Program-made: the position numbers and the translations under genes
Source: Siphonodentalium dalli
Taxonomy: Eukaryota; Mollusca; Scaphopoda; Gadilida; Siphonodentaliidae
DNA length: 64,000 nt
Assembly (NCBI GenBank): GCA_032622095.1
Contig: CP136069.1
Coordinates: 50,576,760 to 50,640,759 of the forward strand
Reading direction: 5' to 3'
The notes under the pieces: generated by a model
What the model saw: the letters and a program-made list of their open reading frames with translations, nothing else
Told to the model about the DNA's origin: nothing
The model's database searches: none
Shown: positions 11,488-22,600 of the stretch, piece after piece
Position numbering within the stretch: position 1 is the stretch's first letter
How the letters are laid out: each line of letters opens with the position of its first letter

Positions 11488-11709
11488 ATGGCACATTTTA
11501 GGTGATTGTTGTGGGTGATAAATCCAACTATTTTAGATTATACTAATGCATGTATGTCATAATGTCACACATTTATGTGTGGCTGCTGTGGCATACGTGC
11601 ATTAGGATAGTCTGAAATGGTTGTATTTGTCATCCACAACAATCACCAAAAACTGGCACAAAGTGCCATACATTACCAGTAATTACCACATTAGAATATA
11701 CTCTTTTAA

Positions 11710-12101
11710 CCCTTTACCCAACAGAACGGCCCTGTGCCAATGCATTCTCTTATATATGCGAGTCGACCATAGGTCGCCTCGCATATATAAGAGAATGCAT
11801 TGGCTTAACACATTAAAAATTATAAAATTGTTAAAGAATGTAAGAAAAAATGGTAAAAAGTGTTAAAAAAAGATTTTTTTTTAGGCCAATGCATTCTCTT
11901 ATATATGCGAGGCGACCTATGGTCGACTCGCATATATAAGAGAATGCATTAGCACAGGGCTAACTGTAACTATCACAATGTGGTCAAGGAGCCGTTTCCA
12001 ATGATATCCATATGTGTATGGTTTTATTGAGACAGACCGAAGATATTTTAGGCTGTTGAAGCTTTATTTGGCCGGTTTTGGCCGGTTTGTTGGGTAAAGG
12101 G
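11710..12101. mobile_element. piggyBac-like MITE (392 bp) carrying two 65-bp palindromes
   Basis: TTAA at 11706-11709 and 12102-12105 flanks CCCTTTACCCAACAGAACGG at the left and its near reverse complement at the right. Inside are two palindromes (11738-11802 and 11886-11950) built from 'aatgcattctcttatatatg' and the centre 'cgaccataggtcg'. They are also reverse complements of each other. A MITE in the giant elements (28277 and 50548) carries the same 'aatgcattctctta' palindrome type. Confidence 0.75.
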
Positions 12102-12739
12102 TTAAATGTGTGATATGTAATGGAATAAACAATACAACACCTGTACCGGTACCGCGGTTCCAACGCAGTACCGGTACCGACTACATTGGTACCGGCGGTA
12201 CTTTGACAAGCATGATCCTTACCAAATATCCTTATGGCAGTGGTATCTCAGCGGAGCAATGGGTGATAACTCTGCCTGGAGTTTGGTTGATAACATTGAA
12301 CACTTGTAATTTATGTCTGTTTCCCATGTCCAAGTGTGTCAAATCTGTATTATCTTTAATGAAGACAAGTGACTTCCATTTCATGGGGTTTGTGATACTT
12401 TTATTGAACTGTCTTTATGTGTCTTAATGTCACTTCTTGGTGTCATGTTCGCCGGACACAGCTAGATAGAAATGCAATGCAATATATCCCAAACCCTCCA
12501 TGAGAGTGAGAATGACTTGCCTATGTCATGATTATCCTAAACAAAAAACACAAGTTCCCTCCGGATGTTTATGGAGATTAACATTGTTATACAGTATCTG
12601 GTGAATGTTGCAGTTTTTTTGTCATGATACACGAAAATAAACACTTGTAAACAATGTCAATCACTAGCTGATTAGATTCTATGTCGATATCGGGAAGAAG
12701 ATTCGATTCGATGCAAAATCCCCGATTCGCAGATCCCTA

Positions 12740-13204
12740 ATATATATACATTGTATATATACACAATTTCACATAAATGTCATCAAAAATTATATTGTAA
12801 TACAGATATTTAAGTTGTTGTTCCTGTTTTCGTTTGGAGGAGGGGTGTCAGATAAGGTTAGAATAGAAAGGAGTAGAAGTTAGTTGGGTTCAAATATCTA
12901 AATACCATTTTAGAGCTTGTTTGGTCTAACATATAGTTTGCTGTTTCATATGTGGCTATCACTAGTTATTGTATACTATGTTTGGGTAAGTTATATGACA
13001 TTTGAGACTGCTAGATATTTCCGATATCACAATTCAGTGTATATGAGGTTGTCTATTTTGCATTGACTATAAAACAATGAGTTTATATCACATGCTTAAT
13101 ATCGCCATGCTTATAATTAAATAATAAAAATGTGTTCCTTTTATGAAGACTTTCATTCATTTAATTGTGCTATATAGTCATAGAGTTATCTCCTATGTTT
13201 TCAG
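12740..13204. other. Non-coding interval
   Basis: AT-rich, with nothing recognised until the pyrimidine-rich 'ctcctatgttttcag' that ends at 13204. Confidence 0.4.
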
Positions 13205-13278
13205 CAGATCTTCCCAGTGCGACCAATGGAGCTCTGATTCCAGGTCCGCAAGGATTTGATATTCCTCGCGCATTATAG
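13205..13278 (+). CDS. Candidate terminal exon (low confidence)
   Basis: After a good acceptor (ctcctatgttttcag, ending 13204) an open frame reads DLPSATNGALIPGPQGFDIP, then RAL and TAG at 13276-13278. The composition is protein-like and the exon starts with two bases of a split codon. It could be a last exon of an upstream + strand gene, possibly an alternative end of the gene whose exons lie at 1-3 kb, though the phase differs from that exon pair. It is short and chance is possible. Confidence 0.3.
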
Positions 13279-13334
13279 ATCTGTATATGAGAAATTTTGC
13301 AAATATAAGGAGGGAATTTCGAAACTTTCTTGTG

Positions 13335-14150
13335 TTCTATTTAGTTCCAGTGTTCTGAAATATCCATTTCACTATTTATTCCCAGATTTAGAAATAATTT
13401 TCCATTCCCATAGTAAATGTTTGATTTTTTCCGTTTCTTGTTTACAGAAAGTGCATAAATTGCTATATTTTTTTTTCTTTCTTCAGAAGGTAAGTTTTGA
13501 GAATTTTTGTTTTTATTCGGTATTGCAACCATCAATATTTGGTATCTTGGCAACTTATAAAAGGGATAGCCATGATTTTCGCCCACACTCTTTCATCTGC
13601 TTGGATATTCAGATCAGATTCCCATTTGACTCTAGATTTAGGATCACAATCTTTAACTTGGCAAGTGTGCCACAGCGTTATAATTGTCTCTAGACAATGA
13701 GCACAGGATTTGATATAGTTGGAAAGGCATGATAGGTCACTGTGATCGTCTTAGTTGGATACATTCAGGTTTTAAATTCAGAAACTTTTCAACAGCCTTG
13801 CTTGCACGTTTATATAATATATATCAAGAGTTTTCTTCATATTGATCTCGAGTCATTGAGCATCCATTCTCGTTAATCATGTCATTTATAAAGCAAATTC
13901 CTTTTCTATCTAGTCCATAACTCTGGGATTCCCGTTCAGAGTAACTCTGGTTATCTGTAATAATATTTCTAATAAATTCTCCTGATTAATATTAGGTGTA
14001 ATGGTTTCATTATAATTAGCCCATGCATTTATCACATGAGACCAGAAAGGGTCATCAAGCTCATTACTATATATCCGCAGGGTTTTAGGAATAGCAAGAT
14101 AACAATTTTTTGGAAAATATCTATATAGGGATGTGAATATTGCATATAGA
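13335..14150 (-). pseudogene. L1/Tx1-like LINE ORF2 C-terminal fragment, frameshifted
   Basis: Read on the - strand, pieces in shifting frames give NCYLAIPKTLRIYSNELDDP and FWSHVINAWANYNETITPNI (upstream part), then WAKIMAIPF and finally NLCTFCKQETEKIKHLLWEW. The last is the zinc-knuckle-like tail CxxC...H...W found near the C-terminus of L1-type ORF2 proteins. Several frameshifts and stops make it non-functional. The + strand frame over the same DNA (13256-13693) is an antisense shadow. Confidence 0.7.
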
Positions 14151-14177
14151 CTGCCTGTTGAAAAAAGATTTGTTTTT

Positions 14178-14359
14178 AACTAATGTTAATTTCATTGAAT
14201 GCATAAAACTATTTATATTGACCATTCCACATCCACCCTTCAAATAAGTTTTAGTCTATCTATACCTTAACTCATGTTAATTTCATTGAATGCATAAAAC
14301 TATTTATATTGACCATTCCACATCCACCCTTCAAATAAGTTTTAGTCTATCTATACCTA
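14178..14359. repeat. Exact-looking tandem duplication, period 91 bp
   Basis: 'catgttaatttcattgaatg' and the following 70 bases occur twice, starting at about 14178 and 14269, with only one or two differences. The duplication appears recent and abuts the LINE fragment on its right. Confidence 0.8.
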
Positions 14360-14364
14360 ATGGT

Positions 14365-15000
14365 GATATCAAACTTCCTGGATGCCATGACCCTGTACGC
14401 CATGATAGGGATGATGGAAGAACAGGGGGTGGGGTTTGCATATATGTGCGAGAGTTGATTCCATTCCATCAGAAAAGACCTCTTTTTCCCCCCAGATATT
14501 GAGGCATTATGGATAGATGCTACGGTCAAGAAAAAATGGTTATTAATCAGCTATTTCTATAGACCACCAAACACCCGTAAGCATATGGACAAAAATTTAT
14601 GAGTATAACAGTTGCACTTGACGAAAACCTTGACATGGTAATAGGTGGCGATTTTAATGCAGACAATTTTGCAGACGGTAACGGAAATAATAATGATCTC
14701 TGATTAACCCAACTAGTTAGCAATAGAACCCACTTTACGGAGAGGACCTCAACCACTATAGATCTCTTCTTGACAAATAATAAGAGTATTATTGAATCTT
14801 GTAATGTACATGGAAACTTTATCGACAATACCATGAGACACCACTGTTGGGTTGTCCTGCAACTGACACTAGAAGCGTTTAGTACATCAACATCTCTAAT
14901 AAGAAAAATATGGAATTATAATATGACGAATTACAATGGAATGAAAAAACTTTTAGCGATGAATTATAAGGAGCCTTGCAACTCCCTAGTTTCAAAATAT
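14365..15000 (+). pseudogene. LINE-A family fragment: AP-endonuclease domain, frameshifted
   Basis: The reading GGGVCIYVREL, then ALWIDA, YFYRPPN, MVIGGDFNADNF, LTQLVSNRTHFTERTSTTID and LFLTNN follows the order of an APE-type endonuclease of a non-LTR retrotransposon (GDFN and the 'DLFLT' strand being the key motifs). At least two frameshifts and an in-frame stop before LTQLV break it. It is homologous to the piece at 17281-18301 and overlaps it in protein order, so the two are separate insertions of one family. The Mg-binding and catalytic residues outside these motifs were not checked. Confidence 0.75.
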
Positions 15001-15917
15001 GTTGACGGGGGTATGAATCCTGAATACCCACTAACATTGTGATATGATGGAAACCGCATGAAAATGGCCTGAATCCCACTTACTAAGATGGGTGGCGACC
15101 ACACCCTATGTATTCGTATGTTGTCTTAGGACAGGTCATGTTACAAGTCTTAATGTCATAATGAACATCATTTTATAGACAAATCTTTTATTCTGGTTTT
15201 GATAGGAAAATGTCCATGGTCGTATATATAGAGTGTCAGATCTCATGATGTCGGTCATGGCATACATCCATGACTACTGTGAACGCCAAACATTCTCTGT
15301 GCCGCAACATAATAATGGTTTGTTACCAGGATCGGTTTCATCTCCCATGTAGCTGGTTTGAATGTGGTTTATATAGGACCAGAATCTGTGCAGAGGTAAT
15401 CCTGCAACAAGAAGACAACAGAACATATGTTTAGCAAGGGGCAGTTTTCGAACGGATCAAGTCATGCTTTGTACATAGTGTATCTATTTCTGACCAAATT
15501 ACAACATCAACAATAATAAAAACATCATTATTATTTTTATAAAACCCGATTTCAAGACTACACGTATCTTTATTATTTTGTGAACAGAACACAAACAAAA
15601 CTGATGATTGGGCATATTATTTGTCCATAAAGGCATACTTAAGTGGTTTATTCTTGATGCATCCGAGCGAGATATGTTCGATTCTAGTTGACATTTGCCT
15701 TGATGGAAGTTGCCAACAAGATAGTGTTAGCCCTCTTGATACGTTCCAAACATTTCCGCAGATCTCATGTTCTAAAAAATATCCCATTTGACCATCCCCC
15801 TCAGAAGGTAGTTATTACATGAGAAAATCAGAAATAAAAAAAACACTACAGCTTGTCTGGACAGGTGTCATCGAGTGATATCTATAATTTTATACCCCGG
15901 AGTCGGCATAAAACGGG
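15001..15917. other. Non-coding interval
   Basis: No coding exon or element was recognised. It ends in TAAAACGGG (15909-15917), the target duplication of the next element. Confidence 0.4.
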
Positions 15918-17062
15918 GGGAACGGGAAGATTCGGCGGAGGGAAGTTTCGGCCATGTATTTTTCGGCGGAGGGAAGATTCGGCCAGTCGTTTGATCTAAC
16001 TAATTAGTGGAGCTGAATAGGTCACTCTCACCGGTTTTCTGTGATAAAGTTACCCAGGTTCCTGAAATTGTGATAAAGTTACCCAGGTTGGAGAAGAATG
16101 TGATAAAGTTACCCAGGTTAATAATTAATAGTTGATGTTTAGCAACAAATTATTGATTTTTGTGATAAAAATGACGAACAACAGTACTAATAATAATATG
16201 TCTTAATTTATGCTTGATAAGGGCTATTACTTGCCAAAACTGAACAATATTTCACTTTTAAATCGAGTTGATATTGTGAGATTTGCTTAACCTGAGTAAC
16301 TTTATCACAATTCTCACCAACCTGGGTAACTTTATCACAAAATTAGGAACCTGGGTAACTTTATCACAGAAAACCGGTGAGAGTGACCTATTCAGCATTA
16401 GTGGAGGGATTACGGCTTGGGGATTACGGCTTATGTGGGACTAAGCTTGTGTGAGCACTTATTCTTTGTTGAAACAATAACAACTAAGAGGGATCATAGG
16501 GTCTTGATTAATGTCCTTCCCAGGAAAAACGGAACGGTCGTTAGATCTACCGACTGTTATATAAACACTTGGTGCCAACGTGAACAGAGTGTGAACAACT
16601 GTCAAATTTTTTATTCGTTTTCTCATTGAATCTTCATTAATCATAATTCCTTATAGTGTTCGAACGTGATATTTGGATTTTACCACGTAATTTGTAAGTA
16701 ATAACTTCAATATATTCACAATAAACTTACCTTATCATACACCTAAAATAATCTCATAAAATATGTCAAACAAACTAATGACAAAACATCATAAAAGTAA
16801 TAACAAAAGTAATAATAAAAGTCATTTATTCTTGTAAAATATTCACTCATAAAACATACAAATAATCTCAAACAAAACATCATAAAAGTAATAGCTTCAT
16901 TTAATTTAATTTATTCGTGTAATATATTATTTAAAAATATGTCCACATAATTCATAAAACTTAAAACATAAAATCTCCCGTCCCAATATATTGGTATAAA
17001 CCTAGGAAGATTCGGCCGATAAAACCCGCCGAATCTTCCCTCCGCCGAATCTTCACGGACCC
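15918..17062. mobile_element. Mutator-like non-autonomous element (1145 bp), 9-bp target duplication
   Basis: TAAAACGGG flanks both sides (15909-15917 and 17063-17071). The left end is GGGAACGGGAAGATTCGGCG and the right end in reverse is GGGTCCGTGAAGATTCGGCG. Subterminal 'gattcggcggagggaa' repeats follow on both sides. A 9-bp duplication and long TIRs fit Mutator-like elements. No transposase is seen. The ends share their outer ten bases, left and right versions swapped, with the element at 24785. Confidence 0.75.
16012..16396. mobile_element. Nested foldback MITE (385 bp) with three-fold repeated arms
   Basis: ATTAGTGGA (16003-16011 and 16397-16405) is the 9-bp target duplication inside the outer Mutator-like element. 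The first 52 bases (gctgaataggtcactctcac...) are repeated exactly in reverse at the right end. Each arm then carries further copies of TGTGATAAAGTTACCCAGG, three per arm in total. It is younger than its host element. Confidence 0.8.
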
Positions 17063-17170
17063 TAAAACGGGACATGAAGTTTTTGTGTTGAAAGTGATGT
17101 GCGACAGGTAAAACCCGCATTGGTCCCTGTTATCTGAGAATGGCTATTCAAATTAACGGCTACTAATTAG

Positions 17171-17271
17171 TGGGTCGAGGTCACTTATGGGAAACATACA
17201 TACAGTGGGTCGAGATCACCATATCGGGTCGAAATCACTTTGGGTCGAAGTCACAGTAGGTCGAAATCACT
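17171..17271. repeat. Short minisatellite of gggtcgaagtcac units
   Basis: Five copies of (g/a)ggtcga(g/a)(g/a)tcac are spaced by 6-20 bases, immediately upstream of the LINE-A endonuclease fragment. This may be the 5' junction of that LINE insertion or an older satellite. Confidence 0.6.
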
Positions 17272-17280
17272 GGCTACCAT

Positions 17281-18301
17281 GAAGTAGAAGCTATCTGGAT
17301 AGATGTTACAATTAACACAAAACGCTGTATTGTAGGATGTTTCTATCGGCCTCCCAACTCCCCCCGCAAGCCAGTGGACGAAAATTAATGATAACATTTC
17401 CCTCGCGCGCGATAGCGACCTGGATGTCATAATAGGTGGAGATTTCAATGAAAACTACGTACACAATGGTAATGGCAAGATAAACGGCATATGTAGCGAA
17501 CATGGACTGACCCAATTGGTTGCTGATAAAACGCATTTTACTGAAAACTCCTCATCTATTCTCGACTTGCTCAAGTTGCTCATGACTAGCAACCCCAGCC
17601 TTGTTTACCCCCTTGTGTTCTTGGTAACATATTCGACAACATAGTTAGGTATCACTGTCCAGTTGTTGCTCGGATAAAACTTTTGAAACATAAATCTGCT
17701 ACAATCCACACCAGACGAGTCTGGAATTATAATCTGGCTGACTTCGATACCATGAACGAAGACTTCTTGAGCTGGAACTATGACGATAATACACCATTTG
17801 AACTATCAACTCATGCAGATAACTTGACTGCAAAAATTAAGAAGGTATGCAGTGAAAATATCCCTAATAAGATAGTACTCATCCGGAAAGGTAGTCTCCA
17901 ATGGCTTGCGTGTAATGTTCGGAAAATGATGAGGCAACGAAATCGATTACACAAGATAGCTAAAAAGCGAAACACGCCACAAACATTGGCAAACTTTAGA
18001 TCTAAACGTAATGAAACTATACATCGGCTATTAGAAAAAGCAAACGTGATTATGACACCAAGAATGAACGTACATTAAATAATCCATCAAATGACCAGTC
18101 TTCTTGGTGGAAAACCCTCCAAAAAATAGTATTTACAACTAGTGATCGATCAATACCCCCCCTTGAACATAAACGGCGACTTCCTGATCTCACCAACTGA
18201 AAAAGCAAATGCTTTCAATTCCTATTTTTGTAATATTTCATCAGTTGATTACGTCGGGGAAACGCATACCAGTGCTCGATCCTGATAACTCCATATCCAC
18301 A
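17281..18301 (+). pseudogene. LINE-A, 5' part: endonuclease and linker region
   Basis: Pieces read EAIWIDVTI, GCFYRPPN, LDVIIGGDFNENYVHNGNGK, LTQLVADKTHFTENSSSILD, then an open 131-codon stretch (17683-18078) with a basic linker (RKMMRQRNRLHKIAKKRN), and LDPDNSIST at the end. This is the APE endonuclease plus the region before the reverse transcriptase of a non-LTR element. It stops at TTAA (18302-18305) and resumes at 39876. Rejoining across one TTAA reads ...DPDNSISTLSDIKITAPDIY without a break. Older frameshifts show the LINE was already inactive. Confidence 0.85.
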
Positions 18302-18305
18302 TTAA

Positions 18306-18758
18306 AGGTTACACTGGTGTAAATAAGGTTCGGAGAGACCTCTAGCGGATGCGGGAGGAATATATAGGAGAGAATAAAATAGACACTGGGCCCTGATTGG
18401 TCAATAGCCTTGTGTGCTTTTTGCATAAAAAAATCATCACACCTCTTCCCTATGATTTCCCATAGGTAAGATAGCCATTGGCACAGGAATTAACCCTTTG
18501 TAGTGAAGTTTGAATTTGTTGGTGTGGTCTAAAATATGACAGTATTTTTTTATGCGGATCTGACACTAGTTACGAAAACACAAGATTTAAAGGCGAATTC
18601 CCTGCTAGACAGATATGATTTTTTTGTTTAAAAAGTTTCCCGAAATGTCAATTTTTCAGATTAAAAAAAAAAATTGGACCCATGGTTCATATAGCCAACA
18701 GCATACGCTAAAACGTTAGCACTGAGGCCTATGGAAAACATTTACACCAGTGTAACCT
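18306..18758. mobile_element. Element E (first of five): 453 bp, 19-bp perfect TIRs
   Basis: The ends are AGGTTACACTGGTGTAAAT and its exact reverse complement. Each end is itself a near-palindrome, TTACAC-TG-GTGTAA at the left and TTACAC-CA-GTGTAA at the right. The outer flanks of the array allow a TAA duplication (perfect TIRs) or a TTAA one (TIR one base shorter on one side). TTAA-AGG ends resemble T2/Kolobok-type MITEs, while TAA would point to Harbinger. It is non-coding. Confidence 0.75.
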
Positions 18759-19658
18759 AAAGGGAAAAATGAACTTTTTGGCATTTTTGATTCCTGGGAG
18801 TCACTTTAAAGTATTTTAATGCATTTTTCACAGCCTGGTCTTTCAGTCCAATGAATCTCCCATGCATGGTGTGGCTATTCTTGCTGCTGATGTCTTCTTT
18901 CACTTCCATCGGCCAAAAAAATGGTATGATTTTTCATAAAAAATGCCAATTTTTCAAGGTATTTTCAAAAAATTTCAAGGTGGTAATTGTCACATGATAA
19001 TGCAAATTACCCATTACATGAGCATGTCAATGACACACATACCAATTGTTATAAGAAGCTAATCTAACAAGTATTTTGGATTTTATAGCCAGTGATATAC
19101 AGATATATATAATAAAAGTGTCTCATTTTCACTGGTGGGTATGGCCATTTGAAGGTTAATAGCACTAAAACTTGGGCACATTTAAGAAAATGCTTCAGCA
19201 TTTCAAAGAGAGCATATCTTTGTTCAACTAATTCAATATACACCCACATCCAGTTATCTTGGATCACCCTTGCAGACCTGAAAATGTCATATTTTAGTCT
19301 TCCATGTGCTGATAAAGTCATGTGCTTGATGCTCAGCTGATCAGATCTGGACTCAATGACCTCACATCACCAGAAGTTCTCTCATGGAAAGGATCTTGTA
19401 CAGTCTTCCATAGCTGATCCAAGTTTGCAACACCAGACCCCAAAAACTGTGTGAAAATGGGGCCTGAATATGACTTGTGGTGGAAAAATGTGCTTTTTTG
19501 ATGAATAATGTGTTACAGAGAGTGGGGTTAAATTGTGGGTGATAAATAAAGAACCACAGAAGTGATATTATTTTTGAACACATTTTTTTCATTCATGGGC
19601 AATTCTGAAAAAATGTAGGGTGTTACAATTATTCCGCGAAAAAGCGGGCTATCGCTTT
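18759..19658 (-). other. Spacer S (first of four) with a degraded protein-like stretch
   Basis: The 900-bp spacer ends with a small hairpin, ccgc-gaaaaa-gcgg, just before the next E. On the - strand, around 19360-19530, one frame reads HHKSYSGPIFTQFLGSGVAN and continues LDQLWKTVQDPFHERTSGDV, then RSLSPDLIS and a stop. This looks like real but broken coding sequence of unknown origin. The same strand carries another open frame (19064-19321). All are copied in each spacer. Confidence 0.4.
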
Positions 19659-22600
19659 AGGTTACACTGGTGTAAATAAGGTTCGGAGAGACCTCTAGCG
19701 GATGCGGGAGGAATATATAGGAGAGAATAAAATAGACACTGGGCCCTGATTGGTCAATAGCCTTGTGTGCTTTTTGCATAAAAAAATCATCACACCTCTT
19801 CCCTATGATTTCCCATAGGTAAGATAGCCATTGGCACAGGAATTAACCCTTTGTAGTGAAGTTTGAATTTGTTGGTGTGGTCTAAAATATGACAGTATTT
19901 TTTTATGCGGATCTGACACTAGTTACGAAAACACAAGATTTAAAGGCGAATTCCCTGCTAGACAGATATGATTTTTTTGTTTAAAAAGTTTCCCGAAATG
20001 TCAATTTTTCAGATTAAAAAAAAAAATTGGACCCATGGTTCATATAGCCAACAGCATACGCTAAAACGTTAGCACTGAGGCCTATGGAAAACATTTACAC
20101 CAGTGTAACCTAAAGGGAAAAATGAACTTTTTGGCATTTTTGATTCCTGGGAGTCACTTTAAAGTATTTTAATGCATTTTTCACAGCCTGGTCTTTCAGT
20201 CCAATGAATCTCCCATGCATGGTGTGGCTATTCTTGCTGCTGATGTCTTCTTTCACTTCCATCGGCCAAAAAAATGGTATGATTTTTCATAAAAAATGCC
20301 AATTTTTCAAGGTATTTTCAAAAAATTTCAAGGTGGTAATTGTCACATGATAATGCAAATTACCCATTACATGAGCATGTCAATGACACACATACCAATT
20401 GTTATAAGAAGCTAATCTAACAAGTATTTTGGATTTTATAGCCAGTGATATACAGATATATATAATAAAAGTGTCTCATTTTCACTGGTGGGTATGGCCA
20501 TTTGAAGGTTAATAGCACTAAAACTTGGGCACATTTAAGAAAATGCTTCAGCATTTCAAAGAGAGCATATCTTTGTTCAACTAATTCAATATACACCCAC
20601 ATCCAGTTATCTTGGATCACCCTTGCAGACCTGAAAATGTCATATTTTAGTCTTCCATGTGCTGATAAAGTCATGTGCTTGATGCTCAGCTGATCAGATC
20701 TGGACTCAATGACCTCACATCACCAGAAGTTCTCTCATGGAAAGGATCTTGTACAGTCTTCCATAGCTGATCCAAGTTTGCAACACCAGACCCCAAAAAC
20801 TGTGTGAAAATGGGGCCTGAATATGACTTGTGGTGGAAAAATGTGCTTTTTTGATGAATAATGTGTTACAGAGAGTGGGGTTAAATTGTGTGTGATAAAT
20901 AAAGAACCACAGAAGTGATATTATTTTTGAACACATTTTTTTCATTCATGGGCAATTCTGAAAAAATGTAGGGTGTTACAATTATTCCGCGAAAAAGCGG
21001 GCTATCGCTTTAGGTTACACTGGTGTAAATAAGGTTCGGAGAGACCTCTAGCGGATGCGGGAGGAATATATAGGAGAGAATAAAATAGACACTGGGCCCT
21101 GATTGGTCAATAGCCTTGTGTGCTTTTTGCATAAAAAAATCATCACACCTCTTCCCTATGATTTCCCATAGGTAAGATAGCCATTGGCACAGGAATTAAC
21201 CCTTTGTAGTGAAGTTTGAATTTGTTGGTGTGGTCTAAAATATGACAGTATTTTTTTATGCGGATCTGACACTAGTTACGAAAACACAAGATTTAAAGGC
21301 GAATTCCCTGCTAGACAGATATGATTTTTTTGTTTAAAAAGTTTCCCGAAATGTCAATTTTTCAGATTAAAAAAAAAAATTGGACCCATGGTTCATATAG
21401 CCAACAGCATACGCTAAAACGTTAGCACTGAGGCCTATGGAAAACATTTACACCAGTGTAACCTAAAGGGAAAAATGAACTTTTTGGCATTTTTGATTCC
21501 TGGGAGTCACTTTAAAGTATTTTAATGCATTTTTCACAGCCTGGTCTTTCAGTCCAATGAATCTCCCATGCATGGTGTGGCTATTCTTGCTGCTGATGTC
21601 TTCTTTCACTTCCATCGGCCAAAAAAATGGTATGATTTTTCATAAAAAATGCCAATTTTTCAAGGTATTTTCAAAAAATTTCAAGGTGGTAATTGTCACA
21701 TGATAATGCAAATTACCCATTACATGAGCATGTCAATGACACACATACCAATTGTTATAAGAAGCTAATCTAACAAGTATTTTGGATTTTATAGCCAGTG
21801 ATATACAGATATATATAATAAAAGTGTCTCATTTTCACTGGTGGGTATGGCCATTTGAAGGTTAATAGCACTAAAACTTGGGCACATTTAAGAAAATGCT
21901 TCAGCATTTCAAAGAGAGCATATCTTTGTTCAACTAATTCAATATACACCCACATCCAGTTATCTTGGATCACCCTTGCAGACCTGAAAATGTCATATTT
22001 TAGTCTTCCATGTGCTGATAAAGTCATGTGCTTGATGCTCAGCTGATCAGATCTGGACTCAATGACCTCACATCACCAGAAGTTCTCTCATGGAAAGGAT
22101 CTTGTACAGTCTTCCATAGCTGATCCAAGTTTGCAACACCAGACCCCAAAAACTGTGTGAAAATGGGGCCTGAATATGACTTGTGGTGGAAAAATGTGCT
22201 TTTTTGATGAATAATGTGTTACAGAGAGTGGGGTTAAATTGTGTGTGATAAATAAAGAACCACAGAAGTGATATTATTTTTGAACACATTTTTTTCATTC
22301 ATGGGCAATTCTGAAAAAATGTAGGGTGTTACAATTATTCCGCGAAAAAGCGGGCTATCGCTTTAGGTTACACTGGTGTAAATAAGGTTCGGAGAGACCT
22401 CTAGCGGATGCGGGAGGAATATATAGGAGAGAATAAAATAGACACTGGGCCCTGATTGGTCAATAGCCTTGTGTGCTTTTTGCATAAAAAAATCATCACA
22501 CCTCTTCCCTATGATTTCCCATAGGTAAGATAGCCATTGGCACAGGAATTAACCCTTTGTAGTGAAGTTTGAATTTGTTGGTGTGGTCTAAAATATGACA

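Larger units (their letters stand above)
10265..12739. mobile_element. hAT-like non-autonomous element (2475 bp) with nested insertions
   Basis: The ends TAGGGGTCTGCGAAT (left) and TAGGGATCTGCGAAT (right, in reverse) form a 15-bp TIR with one mismatch, flanked by ATATATAT at 10257-10264 and 12740-12747. An 8-bp duplication fits hAT, but the flank is low-complexity, so the duplication is weak evidence. Both subterminal regions are rich in 'gattcgattcga'. A related fragment lies near 7015-7085. No transposase is seen. It contains the foldback at 11214 and the piggyBac-like MITE at 11710. Confidence 0.55.

Noticed and set aside
11028-12214. Separate transposon bounded by ACCGGTACC-rich sequence and the direct repeat ATCCTTACC
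   Set aside because: The 9-base direct repeat (11019-11027 and 12215-12223) is suggestive, but the two ends do not match as inverted repeats, so I could not support an element.
13256-13693. 145-codon + strand frame
   Set aside because: The opposite strand carries recognisable L1-like ORF2 motifs (CTFCKQETEKIKHLLWEW), so the + strand frame is an antisense shadow.
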